10,786 bases of DNA from Candidatus Brocadiales bacterium. Its GTDB lineage: Bacteria > Planctomycetota > Brocadiia > Brocadiales > Bathyanammoxibiaceae. The notes beneath the pieces were generated by a model. That model was not told where the DNA came from. It ran no database searches and saw nothing but the letters and a program-made list of their open reading frames with translations. Positions 1-5,892 of this stretch are shown one piece after another. The stretch spans positions 1 through 10,786 of the forward strand of contig JAUQZZ010000058.1 in the NCBI GenBank assembly GCA_030586765.1. The letters are read 5' to 3'. The translations under genes and the position numbers were made by a program. How positions within the stretch are numbered: position 1 is the first letter of the stretch; each line of letters starts with the position of its first letter.

Positions 1-21
1 ACGACATGTCGTGCCCCTACA
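1..21. repeat. Right part of a 30-bp TGTAGGGG palindrome, cut by the window start
   Basis: Bases 1-12 (ACGACATGTCGT) are a perfect palindrome, followed by G and then CCCCTACA at 14-21. The intact palindrome at 1691-1720 has TGTAGGGG, a 14-bp self-complementary core and CCCCTACA. The same 8+14+8 plan fits here if nine more bases (TGTAGGGGC) lie just before base 1. This is therefore probably the truncated end of a second family member with a different core. The missing left arm is an inference. Confidence 0.55.
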
Positions 22-181
22 AGGGGCGCCTCTGGCGGCCGCCTTAGGCCTGACTTCGGGGTTTCGCCTTGGCAACGACCAAAGAAACTGTCCGTAAGAA
101 GGTTTTTTAGAGGTTTCTGCCGAGGTAGGTATTGGGGAGGCCCACAGGGGCACCTCAGGCGACCTGTCCGCCTGGGACGGA
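22..181. repeat. Gene-free edge with short GC-rich palindromes
   Basis: No gene is visible here. The stretch holds CGCCTCTGGCG at 27-37, GCCTTAGGC at 41-49 and a stem-loop at 154-176 (CTCAGGCG pairing with CGCCTGGG around a 7-nt loop, one G-T pair). The same short motifs recur at 1624-1749, 1269-1277, 4796-4806 and 9483-9491. The stretch lies just past the stop of the minus-strand HD-GYP gene. The stem at 154-176 could slow polymerase but has no T-run, so I do not call it an intrinsic terminator. Confidence 0.5.
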
Positions 182-1195
182 CTACGAGCCTTCTCTATTG
201 GATGAATTCGGCCAATAGAGAAGGTCTGGCTTGCTTACCTCGTGGGCAATACTGGTAAATTTTTCAACAATCTCCTGGTCCCAGTGCTGATGACCGTTAG
301 ACTTTTTAAGCACATCCAGGGCATCATCTACAGGATAAGACCGCCTGTAAGGTCTATCGTTGATTAAGGCATCGTAGGTGTCACATACAGCTACTATCCT
401 GGCCAGTAGAGGTATCTGGTCTCCCCTCAGGCCGTAGTAGCCGCAGCCATCCAGTTTCTCATGATGATAGAGGATGATGGGGCATATATCCTTCAGGTTC
501 TTGAGGTTGCCCATGAGGTCAGCCCCTTTTATGGGATGCATCTTCATGAGTTCCCATTCTCTATCGGTGAGCTTACCGGGTTTGTTTAAGGCAGTATCTG
601 AGACAATAATCTTTCCTATGTCGTGCAGGAGTGCCCCTCTTCTTACCGCGTCCAGCTCCTTTTTAGGGAGTCCCATGCGCTGTCCCAGCACAGTAGAATA
701 GTAAGAGACGTTCTGGGAATGATTGGCAGTGTACGGACATCTGGCGTCTAACATGGAGGATAGACTGTAGAGCACCACCTCCACGTTCTCCATATCATCA
801 AGGTATTTCTTGCGCTTGTAAAGGGATTTTACCCTGGTGACCAACTCAAGCTTGTCCACGGGCTTTGTAAGGAAGTCATCTGCCCCAACCTTTATGGCTT
901 TCATACGATTTTCCCTATCCCGGTGAACCGTGATTATTATGACAGGTATTAACCTGGTTTCGCTTGTCACCCTTAGCTGCTGACACACCTCTAGCCCATC
1001 CAGAAGGGGCATAGTGATGTCCAGGAGTATAATATCAGGGAGCATCATTCTGGCCTTAAAGAGGGCATCCTCCCCATTATATACCTTTTCCACGCAGCAT
1101 CCTTCCTCGGAGAGTATGTCCTCCAGGAGCTCCACGGTTGTTATATTGGCATCTCCTACCAATACCCTCGCCCCTTTCAGTTCCTGTTCTTCCAT
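182..1195 (-). CDS. Response regulator with HD-GYP output domain
   Basis: This 337-residue cytoplasmic two-component protein is predicted to hydrolyse cyclic-di-GMP. The receiver domain covers about residues 10-127: phospho-acceptor D59, switch T89 and K111 in the KP motif. The first residue of the usual Asp-Asp metal pair is Gly (G14-D15), which may weaken Mg2+ binding. The HD-GYP domain covers about 140-320, with H159, H191-D192 in LLHDIGK, H220, H244-H245 and D272. The signature loop reads DGCGYYGL where the family usually has DGxGYPxGL, so the GYP proline is missing through a one-residue deletion. The metal ligands are intact, but activity could be altered. The ATG at 1195 follows a strong Shine-Dalgarno sequence (GAGGAGAGG). 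The last 13 or so codons form a perfect inverted repeat (189-224). A mobile element lies 32 bp upstream of the start. No GGDEF or EAL gene is nearby, so its sensor kinase and target are unknown. Confidence 0.9.
   Translation of the reverse strand: MEEQELKGARVLVGDANITTVELLEDILSEEGCCVEKVYNGEDALFKARMMLPDIILLDITMPLLDGLEVCQQLRVTSETRLIPVIIITVHRDRENRMKAIKVGADDFLTKPVDKLELVTRVKSLYKRKKYLDDMENVEVVLYSLSSMLDARCPYTANHSQNVSYYSTVLGQRMGLPKKELDAVRRGALLHDIGKIIVSDTALNKPGKLTDREWELMKMHPIKGADLMGNLKNLKDICPIILYHHEKLDGCGYYGLRGDQIPLLARIVAVCDTYDALINDRPYRRSYPVDDALDVLKKSNGHQHWDQEIVEKFTSIAHEVSKPDLLYWPNSSNREGS
189..224. repeat. Perfect 13-bp inverted repeat inside the 3' end of the HD-GYP gene
   Basis: CCTTCTCTATTGG (189-201) and CCAATAGAGAAGG (212-224) are exact reverse complements around a 10-nt loop. 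The hairpin lies wholly within the last codons of the minus-strand gene and encodes most of its C-terminal tail. On the minus strand the stem is followed by CTCGTAG (containing the stop), not a T-run. It may protect the mRNA 3' end or be a repeat captured into the gene. Confidence 0.8.
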
Positions 1196-1202
1196 ATCTC
1201 AA

Positions 1203-1212
1203 CCTCTCCTCT
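1203..1212 (-). promoter_or_regulatory. Shine-Dalgarno site of the HD-GYP response regulator
   Basis: Read on the minus strand, AGAGGAGAGG lies about 7 nt before the ATG at 1195. It fixes that start codon and shows that this organism uses canonical ribosome sites, which makes their absence at the gene starting at 9176 notable. Confidence 0.7.
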
Positions 1213-1227
1213 AATGGGAAATTGAGT

Positions 1228-1360
1228 GAGACCTCTGCAAAAGTACCAAAATGGATAGGCGGCCCCATGCCTGAGGCAGGTTTAGCAACTTTCTAGGGCC
1301 GCATTAAACGGGGCTAGAAAGCCCCGCCTATCCAGGTGGAACGACTTTTTCAGAGGTCTT
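1228..1360. mobile_element. MITE-like element, copy 1 (133 bp, three-way-junction core)
   Basis: The left end GAGACCTCTGCAAAAGT (1228-1244) is matched by the inverted right end ACTTTTTCAGAGGTCTT (1344-1360). Exact 5-bp direct repeats TGAGT flank it at 1223-1227 and 1361-1365, as expected for a target-site duplication. The core (1253-1333) can fold as a three-way junction: outer GGATAG/CTATCC, arm GCGGCCC (1259-1265)/GGGCCGC (1296-1302), arm CGGGGCT (1309-1315)/AGCCCCG (1320-1326). It is the reverse complement of the core at 9256-9311, with about 25 extra bases in one loop that include GCCTGAGGC. It codes for nothing and lies between divergent genes, close upstream of the HD-GYP regulator, where it may have displaced or supplied promoter sequence. 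Confidence 0.8.
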
Positions 1361-1365
1361 TGAGT

Positions 1366-1623
1366 GTATAACAAGCGCTCAAGGATAGACCTTTTCCTTC
1401 AAGGTAAACTCAAGCTACCTTTTGTGCGGTCTTTAGACTGTCCGTATAAGACAGACCCCCTTCTCAAACTTTATAGAATTTTACCACATATTAATAATTT
1501 TTCGAGCATTATAATGCTATTTTCTGTTATTTCTATATGCTTAGTATGTGAAACTCTAGCTAGACGATGGCTCCATCTCCTGAAAGTTCAACGAGGTAAG
1601 CCTCGTTGTCTACCTAGGTTTTC
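1366..1623. other. AT-rich purF upstream region with weak promoter candidate and hairpin
   Basis: No credible gene is seen. A possible plus-strand promoter is TTGTGC (1422-1427), 17 bp, TATAAG (1445-1450): a good -10 but only half a -35. A 14-bp palindrome AGCATTATAATGCT (1505-1518) contains TATAAT but lacks a matching -35 and could be an operator. CAACGAGG-TAAG-CCTCGTTG (1589-1608) is a perfect 8-bp hairpin with a tetraloop. If the promoter is real, purF has a leader of about 370 nt. I recognise no known purine riboswitch consensus in it. Confidence 0.3.
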
Positions 1624-1749
1624 GCCAGAGGCATCCTTAGCCTACGGCGACGGAACGCCAGAGGCGAATCTCGCCCGGGGCAGGTCTGTCTGTAGGGGTT
1701 CAAAATTTTGAACCCCTACAGGGTCGTCCTCAGGCGGACGCCTCTGGCG
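1624..1749. repeat. Cluster of short GCC-GGC palindromes around a 32-bp perfect palindrome
   Basis: Positions 1690-1721 form a perfect 32-bp palindrome. Its central 30 bases are TGTAGGGG, a 14-bp core TTCAAAATTTTGAA and CCCCTACA. Around it lie GCCAGAGGC (1624-1632), CGCCAGAGGCG (1656-1666), CGTCC-TCAGGC-GGACG (1725-1740) and CGCCTCTGGCG (1739-1749). The 11-mer at 1739-1749 equals the one at 27-37, and that at 1656-1666 is its reverse complement. The same unit order (palindrome, then CCT-rich motifs) is seen at the left window edge, so this is a dispersed repeat family rather than a gene-specific regulator. Confidence 0.7.
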
Positions 1750-1823
1750 CACGTGACCTGCTTGGCTCACCTTTGTGATTAGTCGATGGGACGTATTGTG
1801 ACTCTTGAAGGGAGAAATACTCC

Positions 1824-3239
1824 ATGGTAGACCTAAGGCACAGTTGTGGAATCTTTGGGGTTTACGGTTGTTTAGATGCGGCAGAGAAGGTTTTTTATGG
1901 CCTTTATGCCCTTCAGCACCGAGGGGAGGAGAGCTCGGGGATAGCCGCTGTCAGTGGTGAGAGGTTAATCTGGCACAAGGGTATGGGCCTTGTGGGCCAG
2001 GTCTTTAGTCCTGATAACCTTAAGCAGCTCAGGGGTCATGCAGCAATTGGTCACATCCGCTATTCTACTATAGGGCAAAGTTCCTGGCAGAATGCCCAAC
2101 CCCTGGTGGCAGAGTATTCTAGGGGTCAGGTAGCCCTGGCCCATAACGGTCAACTGGTTAATGCCCTTGAGTTAAGGAGGGCACTAGAGGCTAAAGGTTC
2201 TGTATTCCAGACCACCTGCGACAGTGAGATAATCCTCCACCTGATGGCCAGACCAGAGTACTGCCAGGACCTCCCGGGCCTCATGAAGGGCCTAAAAGGG
2301 GCCTTTTCCTTGCTTATCCTTACGCCCAAGGAGATGATTGCTGTCAGGGACCCGAATGGTTTTAGGCCCTTGTGTCTGGGAAAGATGGAAGATGGCTATG
2401 CCGTGGCCTCAGAGAGCTGCGCCCTGGACCTGGTAGGGGCCGAATACATCAGAGAGATTACTCCTGGCGAGATAGTGCGCATCGACAAGAACGGGATGCA
2501 GGCAGAGAGCTTTTCCCCTGCCAGGCCTTCCCATTGCATTTTCGAGCTTATATATTTTTCTAGACCCGACAGCAGAATCTACGGGGAGAATATCCATCTA
2601 TTCCGTAAGCGCCTTGGGGTAAAGCTGGCGGAGGAGTGCCCGGCCAGAGCCGATATAGTAATCCCTGTGCCGGAAGGTGGCACCGCTGCTGCCATGGGTT
2701 ACTCCCAGTTCTCGGGTATTCCCCTGGACCGGGGCTTCATCCGCAACCATTATGTGGGCCGAACCTTTATACAGCCCCAGGCAGGCCACCGCTTCCAGAA
2801 GGCGGAGATTAAGCTCAATGCTATCGCTGACGTAGTAAAGGGAAAGAGGGTGGTTGTTGTGGATGACTCTATCGTGAGGGGTACCACTTCTAAGAGCCGT
2901 TTCGGACTCCTGAGGAAGGCAGGGGCTAAGGAGGTTCATGTCAGGATCAGTTGTGCGCCCCATCGCTTCCCTTGTTACTATGGGATTGATTTCCAATTGA
3001 AAGAGGAATTGATTGCAGCAAACCGCTCTCTAGAAGAGATTACAGATTTCTTGGCTGTGGACAGCCTTGGATATCTCAGTATAGAGGGAATGCTGAGCTG
3101 TACCTCTTCCCCCAAGGATTACTGTATTGCCTGTTTTGCGGGGAAGTATCCAGTGCCTATAGGGGAGGTTATGAAGAGGGCCCCTGAAGCCCTAGAGGAA
3201 TGGGAAGAAAAGGCAGGGGAACACGTAATAGTGGTATGA
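1824..3239 (+). CDS. purF: Amidophosphoribosyltransferase PurF
   Basis: PurF catalyses the first committed step of de novo purine synthesis, converting PRPP and glutamine to phosphoribosylamine in the cytosol. The 471-residue protein has the N-terminal Ntn glutaminase domain, with nucleophile C8 after a 7-residue propeptide (MVDLRHS) that must be removed to expose the cysteine. The phosphoribosyltransferase domain carries the PRPP loop VVVVDDSIVRGTTS (343-356). C238, C384, C434 and C437 match the four [4Fe-4S] ligands of the Bacillus subtilis-type enzyme, so this is the oxygen-sensitive cluster class, unlike E. coli PurF. The ATG at 1824 follows AAGGGAG at 9 nt. purM lies next downstream; the gap was originally about 14 nt and is now widened by a mobile element that starts 4 bp past the stop. 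Regulation is likely at the operon level, but the sequence shows no recognised operator. Confidence 0.97.
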   Translation: MVDLRHSCGIFGVYGCLDAAEKVFYGLYALQHRGEESSGIAAVSGERLIWHKGMGLVGQVFSPDNLKQLRGHAAIGHIRYSTIGQSSWQNAQPLVAEYSRGQVALAHNGQLVNALELRRALEAKGSVFQTTCDSEIILHLMARPEYCQDLPGLMKGLKGAFSLLILTPKEMIAVRDPNGFRPLCLGKMEDGYAVASESCALDLVGAEYIREITPGEIVRIDKNGMQAESFSPARPSHCIFELIYFSRPDSRIYGENIHLFRKRLGVKLAEECPARADIVIPVPEGGTAAAMGYSQFSGIPLDRGFIRNHYVGRTFIQPQAGHRFQKAEIKLNAIADVVKGKRVVVVDDSIVRGTTSKSRFGLLRKAGAKEVHVRISCAPHRFPCYYGIDFQLKEELIAANRSLEEITDFLAVDSLGYLSIEGMLSCTSSPKDYCIACFAGKYPVPIGEVMKRAPEALEEWEEKAGEHVIVV

Positions 3240-3242
3240 ATT

Positions 3243-3384
3243 GAGACCTCTGCAAAACGATAATAGATCTTGTAAGTTTCCCCTCCCTCGATGGGAGGGG
3301 TTAGGGGAGGGTGGTATTCACCCCCACCCAACCCTCCCCCATTAAGGGGGAGGGTACTTTACTCTACACGTTTTCAGTGGTCTC
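3243..3384. mobile_element. MITE-like element, copy 2 (142 bp, G/C-tract core), between purF and purM
   Basis: GAGACCTCTGCAAAACG (3243-3259) and CGTTTTCAGTGGTCTC (3369-3384) are inverted ends. Exact GAATT duplications flank it at 3238-3242 and 3385-3389. The left duplication begins at the second base of the purF stop codon, so the stop is kept. The core holds two hairpins, CCCCTCCC/GGGAGGGG (3280-3300) and CCCTCCCCC/GGGGGAGGG (3332-3354). The tracts at 3293-3311 fit the G-quadruplex pattern on the plus strand, and those at 3321-3340 fit it on the minus strand. Transcribed within the purine operon, it would place strong RNA structure between the two cistrons. Confidence 0.85.
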
Positions 3385-3400
3385 GAATTGAAGGTCTAGA

Positions 3401-4459
3401 ATGCCTCCACTTACATACAAGGATGCAGGGGTAGACATAAATGTCAAGGGGAGGTTTACTGAAGAGATATATTCGGACATGCGCAAGACCTTCGGCCCCA
3501 GGGTCATTGAGTGCCCAGGGGGCTTTGGTGGTCTCTTCGCCCTGAACTACGAGAACCGCCTCTTCAAAAGCTACCGCAAACCCGTCCTTGTGGCCTCCAC
3601 GGATGGCGTGGGTACAAAGCTCAAGATAGCCTTCATGATGGACAGGCATGACACGGTAGGGATAGACCTGGTGGCCATGTGCGTAAATGATATCCTGGTC
3701 TTGGGGGCTGAACCCCTTTTCTTTCTGGATTACATGGCCAGCAGCAAGATAGTCCCTTCCAGACTCCATGAGGTGATAAAGGGCATAGTGACAGGGTGCC
3801 GTGAGGCAGGTTGTGCCCTCATAGGGGGAGAGACCCCTGAGATGCCCGACTTCTATAGAGATGAAGAATATGATATTGCTGGATTTACAGTAGGTGTGGT
3901 GGAAAAAAAGAAAATCATATTGGGCAAGACAATCCAGCCAGGGGATGTGGTGATAGGAATAAGGTCCAGTGGGCTCCATAGCAATGGATTTTCTCTGGTG
4001 AGGAGGCTCTTCTTTGACGAGGCCAAGTGGTCGGTCGAACAGCACGTTGAGGAACTGGGCACCACCCTGGGGGAAGAACTCCTCAGACCTACAAAGATAT
4101 ATGTTAAGGCCATTAAGGAGGTGTTGGCACACTATACGGTAAAAAACGTAATTAAAGGCATCGCCCATATAACAGGAAGCGGGATGCCTGGTAATATCCC
4201 ACGGATACTCCCTGAGGGTTGCCTGGTGAGGATTGAGAAGAAGAGCTGGGACCCTCAGCCTATCTTCAAGCTCATCAAACGCCTGGGGCATATCTCCGAG
4301 ACGGAGATGTTTAAAGTCTTTAATATGGGCATAGGCATGGTGCTCATAGTAAAGGATTATTACGCCGATTCCATACAAAGGATGCTGAAAGGGGCAGGGG
4401 AAGACTCCCTGGTCATAGGTAAGGTCCTACGGGGCAATAGAGGTGTAGAGATAGTTTAA
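3401..4459 (+). CDS. purM: Phosphoribosylformylglycinamidine cyclo-ligase PurM (AIR synthetase)
   Basis: PurM closes the imidazole ring, converting FGAM and ATP to aminoimidazole ribotide, the fifth step of purine synthesis. The 352-residue length matches the family. Near the N-terminus is the family signature YKDAGVDIN, followed by STDGVGTK, the acidic DLVAMCVNDILVLGAEPLFF region and GGETPEMP, all typical of the ATP-binding N-terminal half. The C-terminal half has GSGMPGNIPRILP and FNMGIGMV. The ATG at 3401 has GAAGG at 6 nt spacing, and that site lies just outside the inserted element, so translation signals survived the insertion. The gene follows purF, and the two are probably cotranscribed. 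Its last 42 bases are repeated, slightly diverged, at 4552-4593. A long open frame on the opposite strand (3374-4378) is a codon-bias shadow. Confidence 0.97.
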   Translation: MPPLTYKDAGVDINVKGRFTEEIYSDMRKTFGPRVIECPGGFGGLFALNYENRLFKSYRKPVLVASTDGVGTKLKIAFMMDRHDTVGIDLVAMCVNDILVLGAEPLFFLDYMASSKIVPSRLHEVIKGIVTGCREAGCALIGGETPEMPDFYRDEEYDIAGFTVGVVEKKKIILGKTIQPGDVVIGIRSSGLHSNGFSLVRRLFFDEAKWSVEQHVEELGTTLGEELLRPTKIYVKAIKEVLAHYTVKNVIKGIAHITGSGMPGNIPRILPEGCLVRIEKKSWDPQPIFKLIKRLGHISETEMFKVFNMGIGMVLIVKDYYADSIQRMLKGAGEDSLVIGKVLRGNRGVEIV

Positions 4460-4517
4460 GGTTTTCTGGATTACCTTGCAGCTACATCTTATTAAAGCAT
4501 GTAGTATGTACGGTTAA

Positions 4518-4549
4518 GGGTGGCGCAGGGCTTAAGCCCTGCGTTACCC
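4518..4549. repeat. 32-nt palindromic hairpin downstream of purM
   Basis: CGCAGGGCTTAAGCCCTGCG is a perfect 20-bp palindrome. With flanking GGGTGG and TTACCC (two G-T pairs) the arms reach 16 nt each. It is not followed by a T-run. Similar CCGCAGGG/CCCTGCGG arms recur at 9469-9525. It ends 2 bp before the duplicated purM tail, so it may mark a recombination junction. Confidence 0.6.
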
Positions 4550-4551
4550 AC

Positions 4552-4593
4552 TAGGTAAGGTCCTGCGGGGCAATACAGGGGCAGAGATAGTTT
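4552..4593 (+). pseudogene. Duplicated 3' end of purM (remnant)
   Basis: These 42 bases match 4416-4457, the end of purM, at 38 positions. Read in the same frame they give GKVLRGNTGAEIV and then a stop, against GKVLRGNRGVEIV in the real gene. The present stop (TGA) is completed by the first two bases of the adjacent mobile element. Removing that element and one AGTTT copy restores GTT-TAG, an authentic-looking stop. No start or other PurM sequence precedes it, so this is a fragment left by tandem duplication or by recombination with a second purM-like copy. Confidence 0.75.
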
Positions 4594-4845
4594 GAAACCT
4601 CTGCAAAAGTTGACATATCCTTTAACCGCCCCATCTCTTGATCGCTTAAGGTAGATTAAGTATCCCCCTCCCTTGATGGGAGGGGGAAGGGGGAGGGTGA
4701 GATAAAGCACTTTCTTATCAAATCTTAGTCACCCTCACCCTACCCTCCCCCATCAAGGGGGAGGGAATTTGGGCCCATAGGGTTTACTTTCTATTCGCCT
4801 AAGGCGGATAAGGCAGAGCTTTGCCTTACACTTTTCAGAGGTCTC
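4594..4845. mobile_element. MITE-like element, copy 3 (252 bp, G/C-tract core)
   Basis: Left end GAAACCTCTGCAAAAGT (4594-4610), right end ACTTTTCAGAGGTCTC (4830-4845), with exact AGTTT duplications at 4589-4593 and 4846-4850. The core has the same two hairpins as copy 2: CCCCCTCCC/GGGAGGGGG (4664-4686) and CCCTCCCCC/GGGGGAGGG (4743-4765). It has quadruplex-type tracts on the plus strand (4678-4697) and the minus strand (4732-4751). It also carries CGCCTAAGGCG (4796-4806) and a near-palindrome AAGGCAGAGCTTTGCCTT (4810-4827). It lies between the convergent purM and methyltransferase genes, where its stems could hinder transcription from both sides. It encodes no protein. Confidence 0.85.
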
Positions 4846-4866
4846 AGTTTAGCTAATTTGTCCTTT

Positions 4867-5874
4867 TTAGGATTTTTTGGGTTGCTTCTTTAATATCAAT
4901 TCCACCTGGACCATGGTAGGTATAAAAAGGGTGGGGAGACTCTGTTTAAAAGAATCTGGCATCCAGCGCATGGGTCTAAGGAGCATCTTCAGCCATCTAG
5001 GAAGACTTCTCTTTCTCTTGTAGGCATAGAAGTTTATCCTGTTAGCCTGTAAGTTAGGAAACAGGGCCTCAAGGTCTTCTATATTTTCAAAGTTGCGGAG
5101 GTGTAGGGTAGGGGGCCTGCGCCTTTCTTTTCTTTGTGCAGAAGGTTTTTCTACAATGGGGGTTTTGTAATCCTCCCTTAGCTGATGAAGCCTTTCCGGG
5201 GCCTCATTAAAGGGCGTCTCTACGATTATCCTGCCAGAGGATTTCGTCACCCTGGTCATCTCCCCCGCGATATCCTCTGCTCTTAGGACGTGTTCCAGTA
5301 CTGCCGCTGATATAACCAGGTCGAATACCTTATCTTTAAAAGGTAATCTTTCTGCAAAACCCGCCACCCTGGCGAGGCCGTCCCCCTTGGTGTATTTCAA
5401 ATGATAGGGTGAGATATCAAAGGCTACCTTCTTTCCACCTAGAAAGCTCAGGAGTCTTGCCTCACCAGCGCCGACGTCTAGTATGGTAAGGTCCGAGGTA
5501 GGGCCGATAAATCTACGCATAGTCTCCATTCTCTTGTGAATTTTGCCTACCGACTTCCACTGTCGTAGGGCAGAGGGCCACTGGAAGATGTGATAACTTA
5601 ATTTCTCAAGGTAGCCCATCTCAATATATCTTGTTTCCTTAAGGTATACCTCATGGAGGTCTTCGGCTATCTTGTTGTATTGGTCTTGGTATCCCTGGTA
5701 CAAGTGGTCTTGGAGTACCTTCCTTGAGAAAAGTAGAGGGATTCCATCCTCCAGGGGAAAGACAATTCCACAATCTGTGCATTCTAAGATGGTGCCCCTG
5801 TAAAGGAGATCGGAATTACAGTCTGGGCAACATATCAGGTTATGGAGAAAGGCATCCATGAATTGCTTTTGCAC
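4867..5874 (-). CDS. Class I SAM-dependent methyltransferase with N-terminal Trm112-like zinc ribbon
   Basis: This predicted cytoplasmic methyltransferase has an unknown substrate. Residues 10-50 form a small zinc ribbon (C16-x2-C19 and C32-x2-C35, then PLEDGIPLL), as in Trm112-like domains fused to methyltransferases. The Rossmann core begins at about residue 129 with TILDVGAGEA (SAM motif I). It continues with VAFDIS, FAERLPFKDKVFDLVISAAVLEHV and SGRIIVETP, the usual Methyltransf_11 order. The basic C-terminal tail is unassigned. Start: GTG at 5874 gives 335 residues. An ATG at 5859 gives 330 residues and begins MDAFLHNLICCPDC, which looks more like family N-termini. Neither start has a well-spaced ribosome site. 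It is the last gene of the minus operon, 18 nt after the NDUFA9-like gene, which suggests co-expression and perhaps a shared role in quinone, lipid or envelope metabolism (inference). Confidence 0.85.
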   Translation of the reverse strand: MQKQFMDAFLHNLICCPDCNSDLLYRGTILECTDCGIVFPLEDGIPLLFSRKVLQDHLYQGYQDQYNKIAEDLHEVYLKETRYIEMGYLEKLSYHIFQWPSALRQWKSVGKIHKRMETMRRFIGPTSDLTILDVGAGEARLLSFLGGKKVAFDISPYHLKYTKGDGLARVAGFAERLPFKDKVFDLVISAAVLEHVLRAEDIAGEMTRVTKSSGRIIVETPFNEAPERLHQLREDYKTPIVEKPSAQRKERRRPPTLHLRNFENIEDLEALFPNLQANRINFYAYKRKRSLPRWLKMLLRPMRWMPDSFKQSLPTLFIPTMVQVELILKKQPKKS

Positions 5875-5892
5875 CCTTGAACTTTTGAGCCT

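Noticed and set aside
101..117. Possible fifth element end (GGTTTTTTAGAGGTTTC)
   Set aside because: It matches the right inverted end at 13 of 17 positions, but no partner end or duplication is visible; the partner could lie outside the window.
1364..1711. 115-codon open frame upstream of purF
   Set aside because: It begins in the element's target duplication with a GTG and no ribosome site, then runs through several palindromes and ends in one. No recognisable domain.
1366..1823. Purine riboswitch or other known leader for purF
   Set aside because: None of the conserved purine-riboswitch junction sequences is seen. The hairpins present belong to dispersed repeats.
3374..4378. 334-codon open frame antisense to purM
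   Set aside because: It lies fully opposite a clear purM and has no family-like motifs. It is explained by codon bias that leaves few stops in that frame.
4460..4866. Intrinsic terminators for purM and the methyltransferase
   Set aside because: The hairpins here are strong but none is followed by a T-run in either direction, and all are explained as repeats or element cores.
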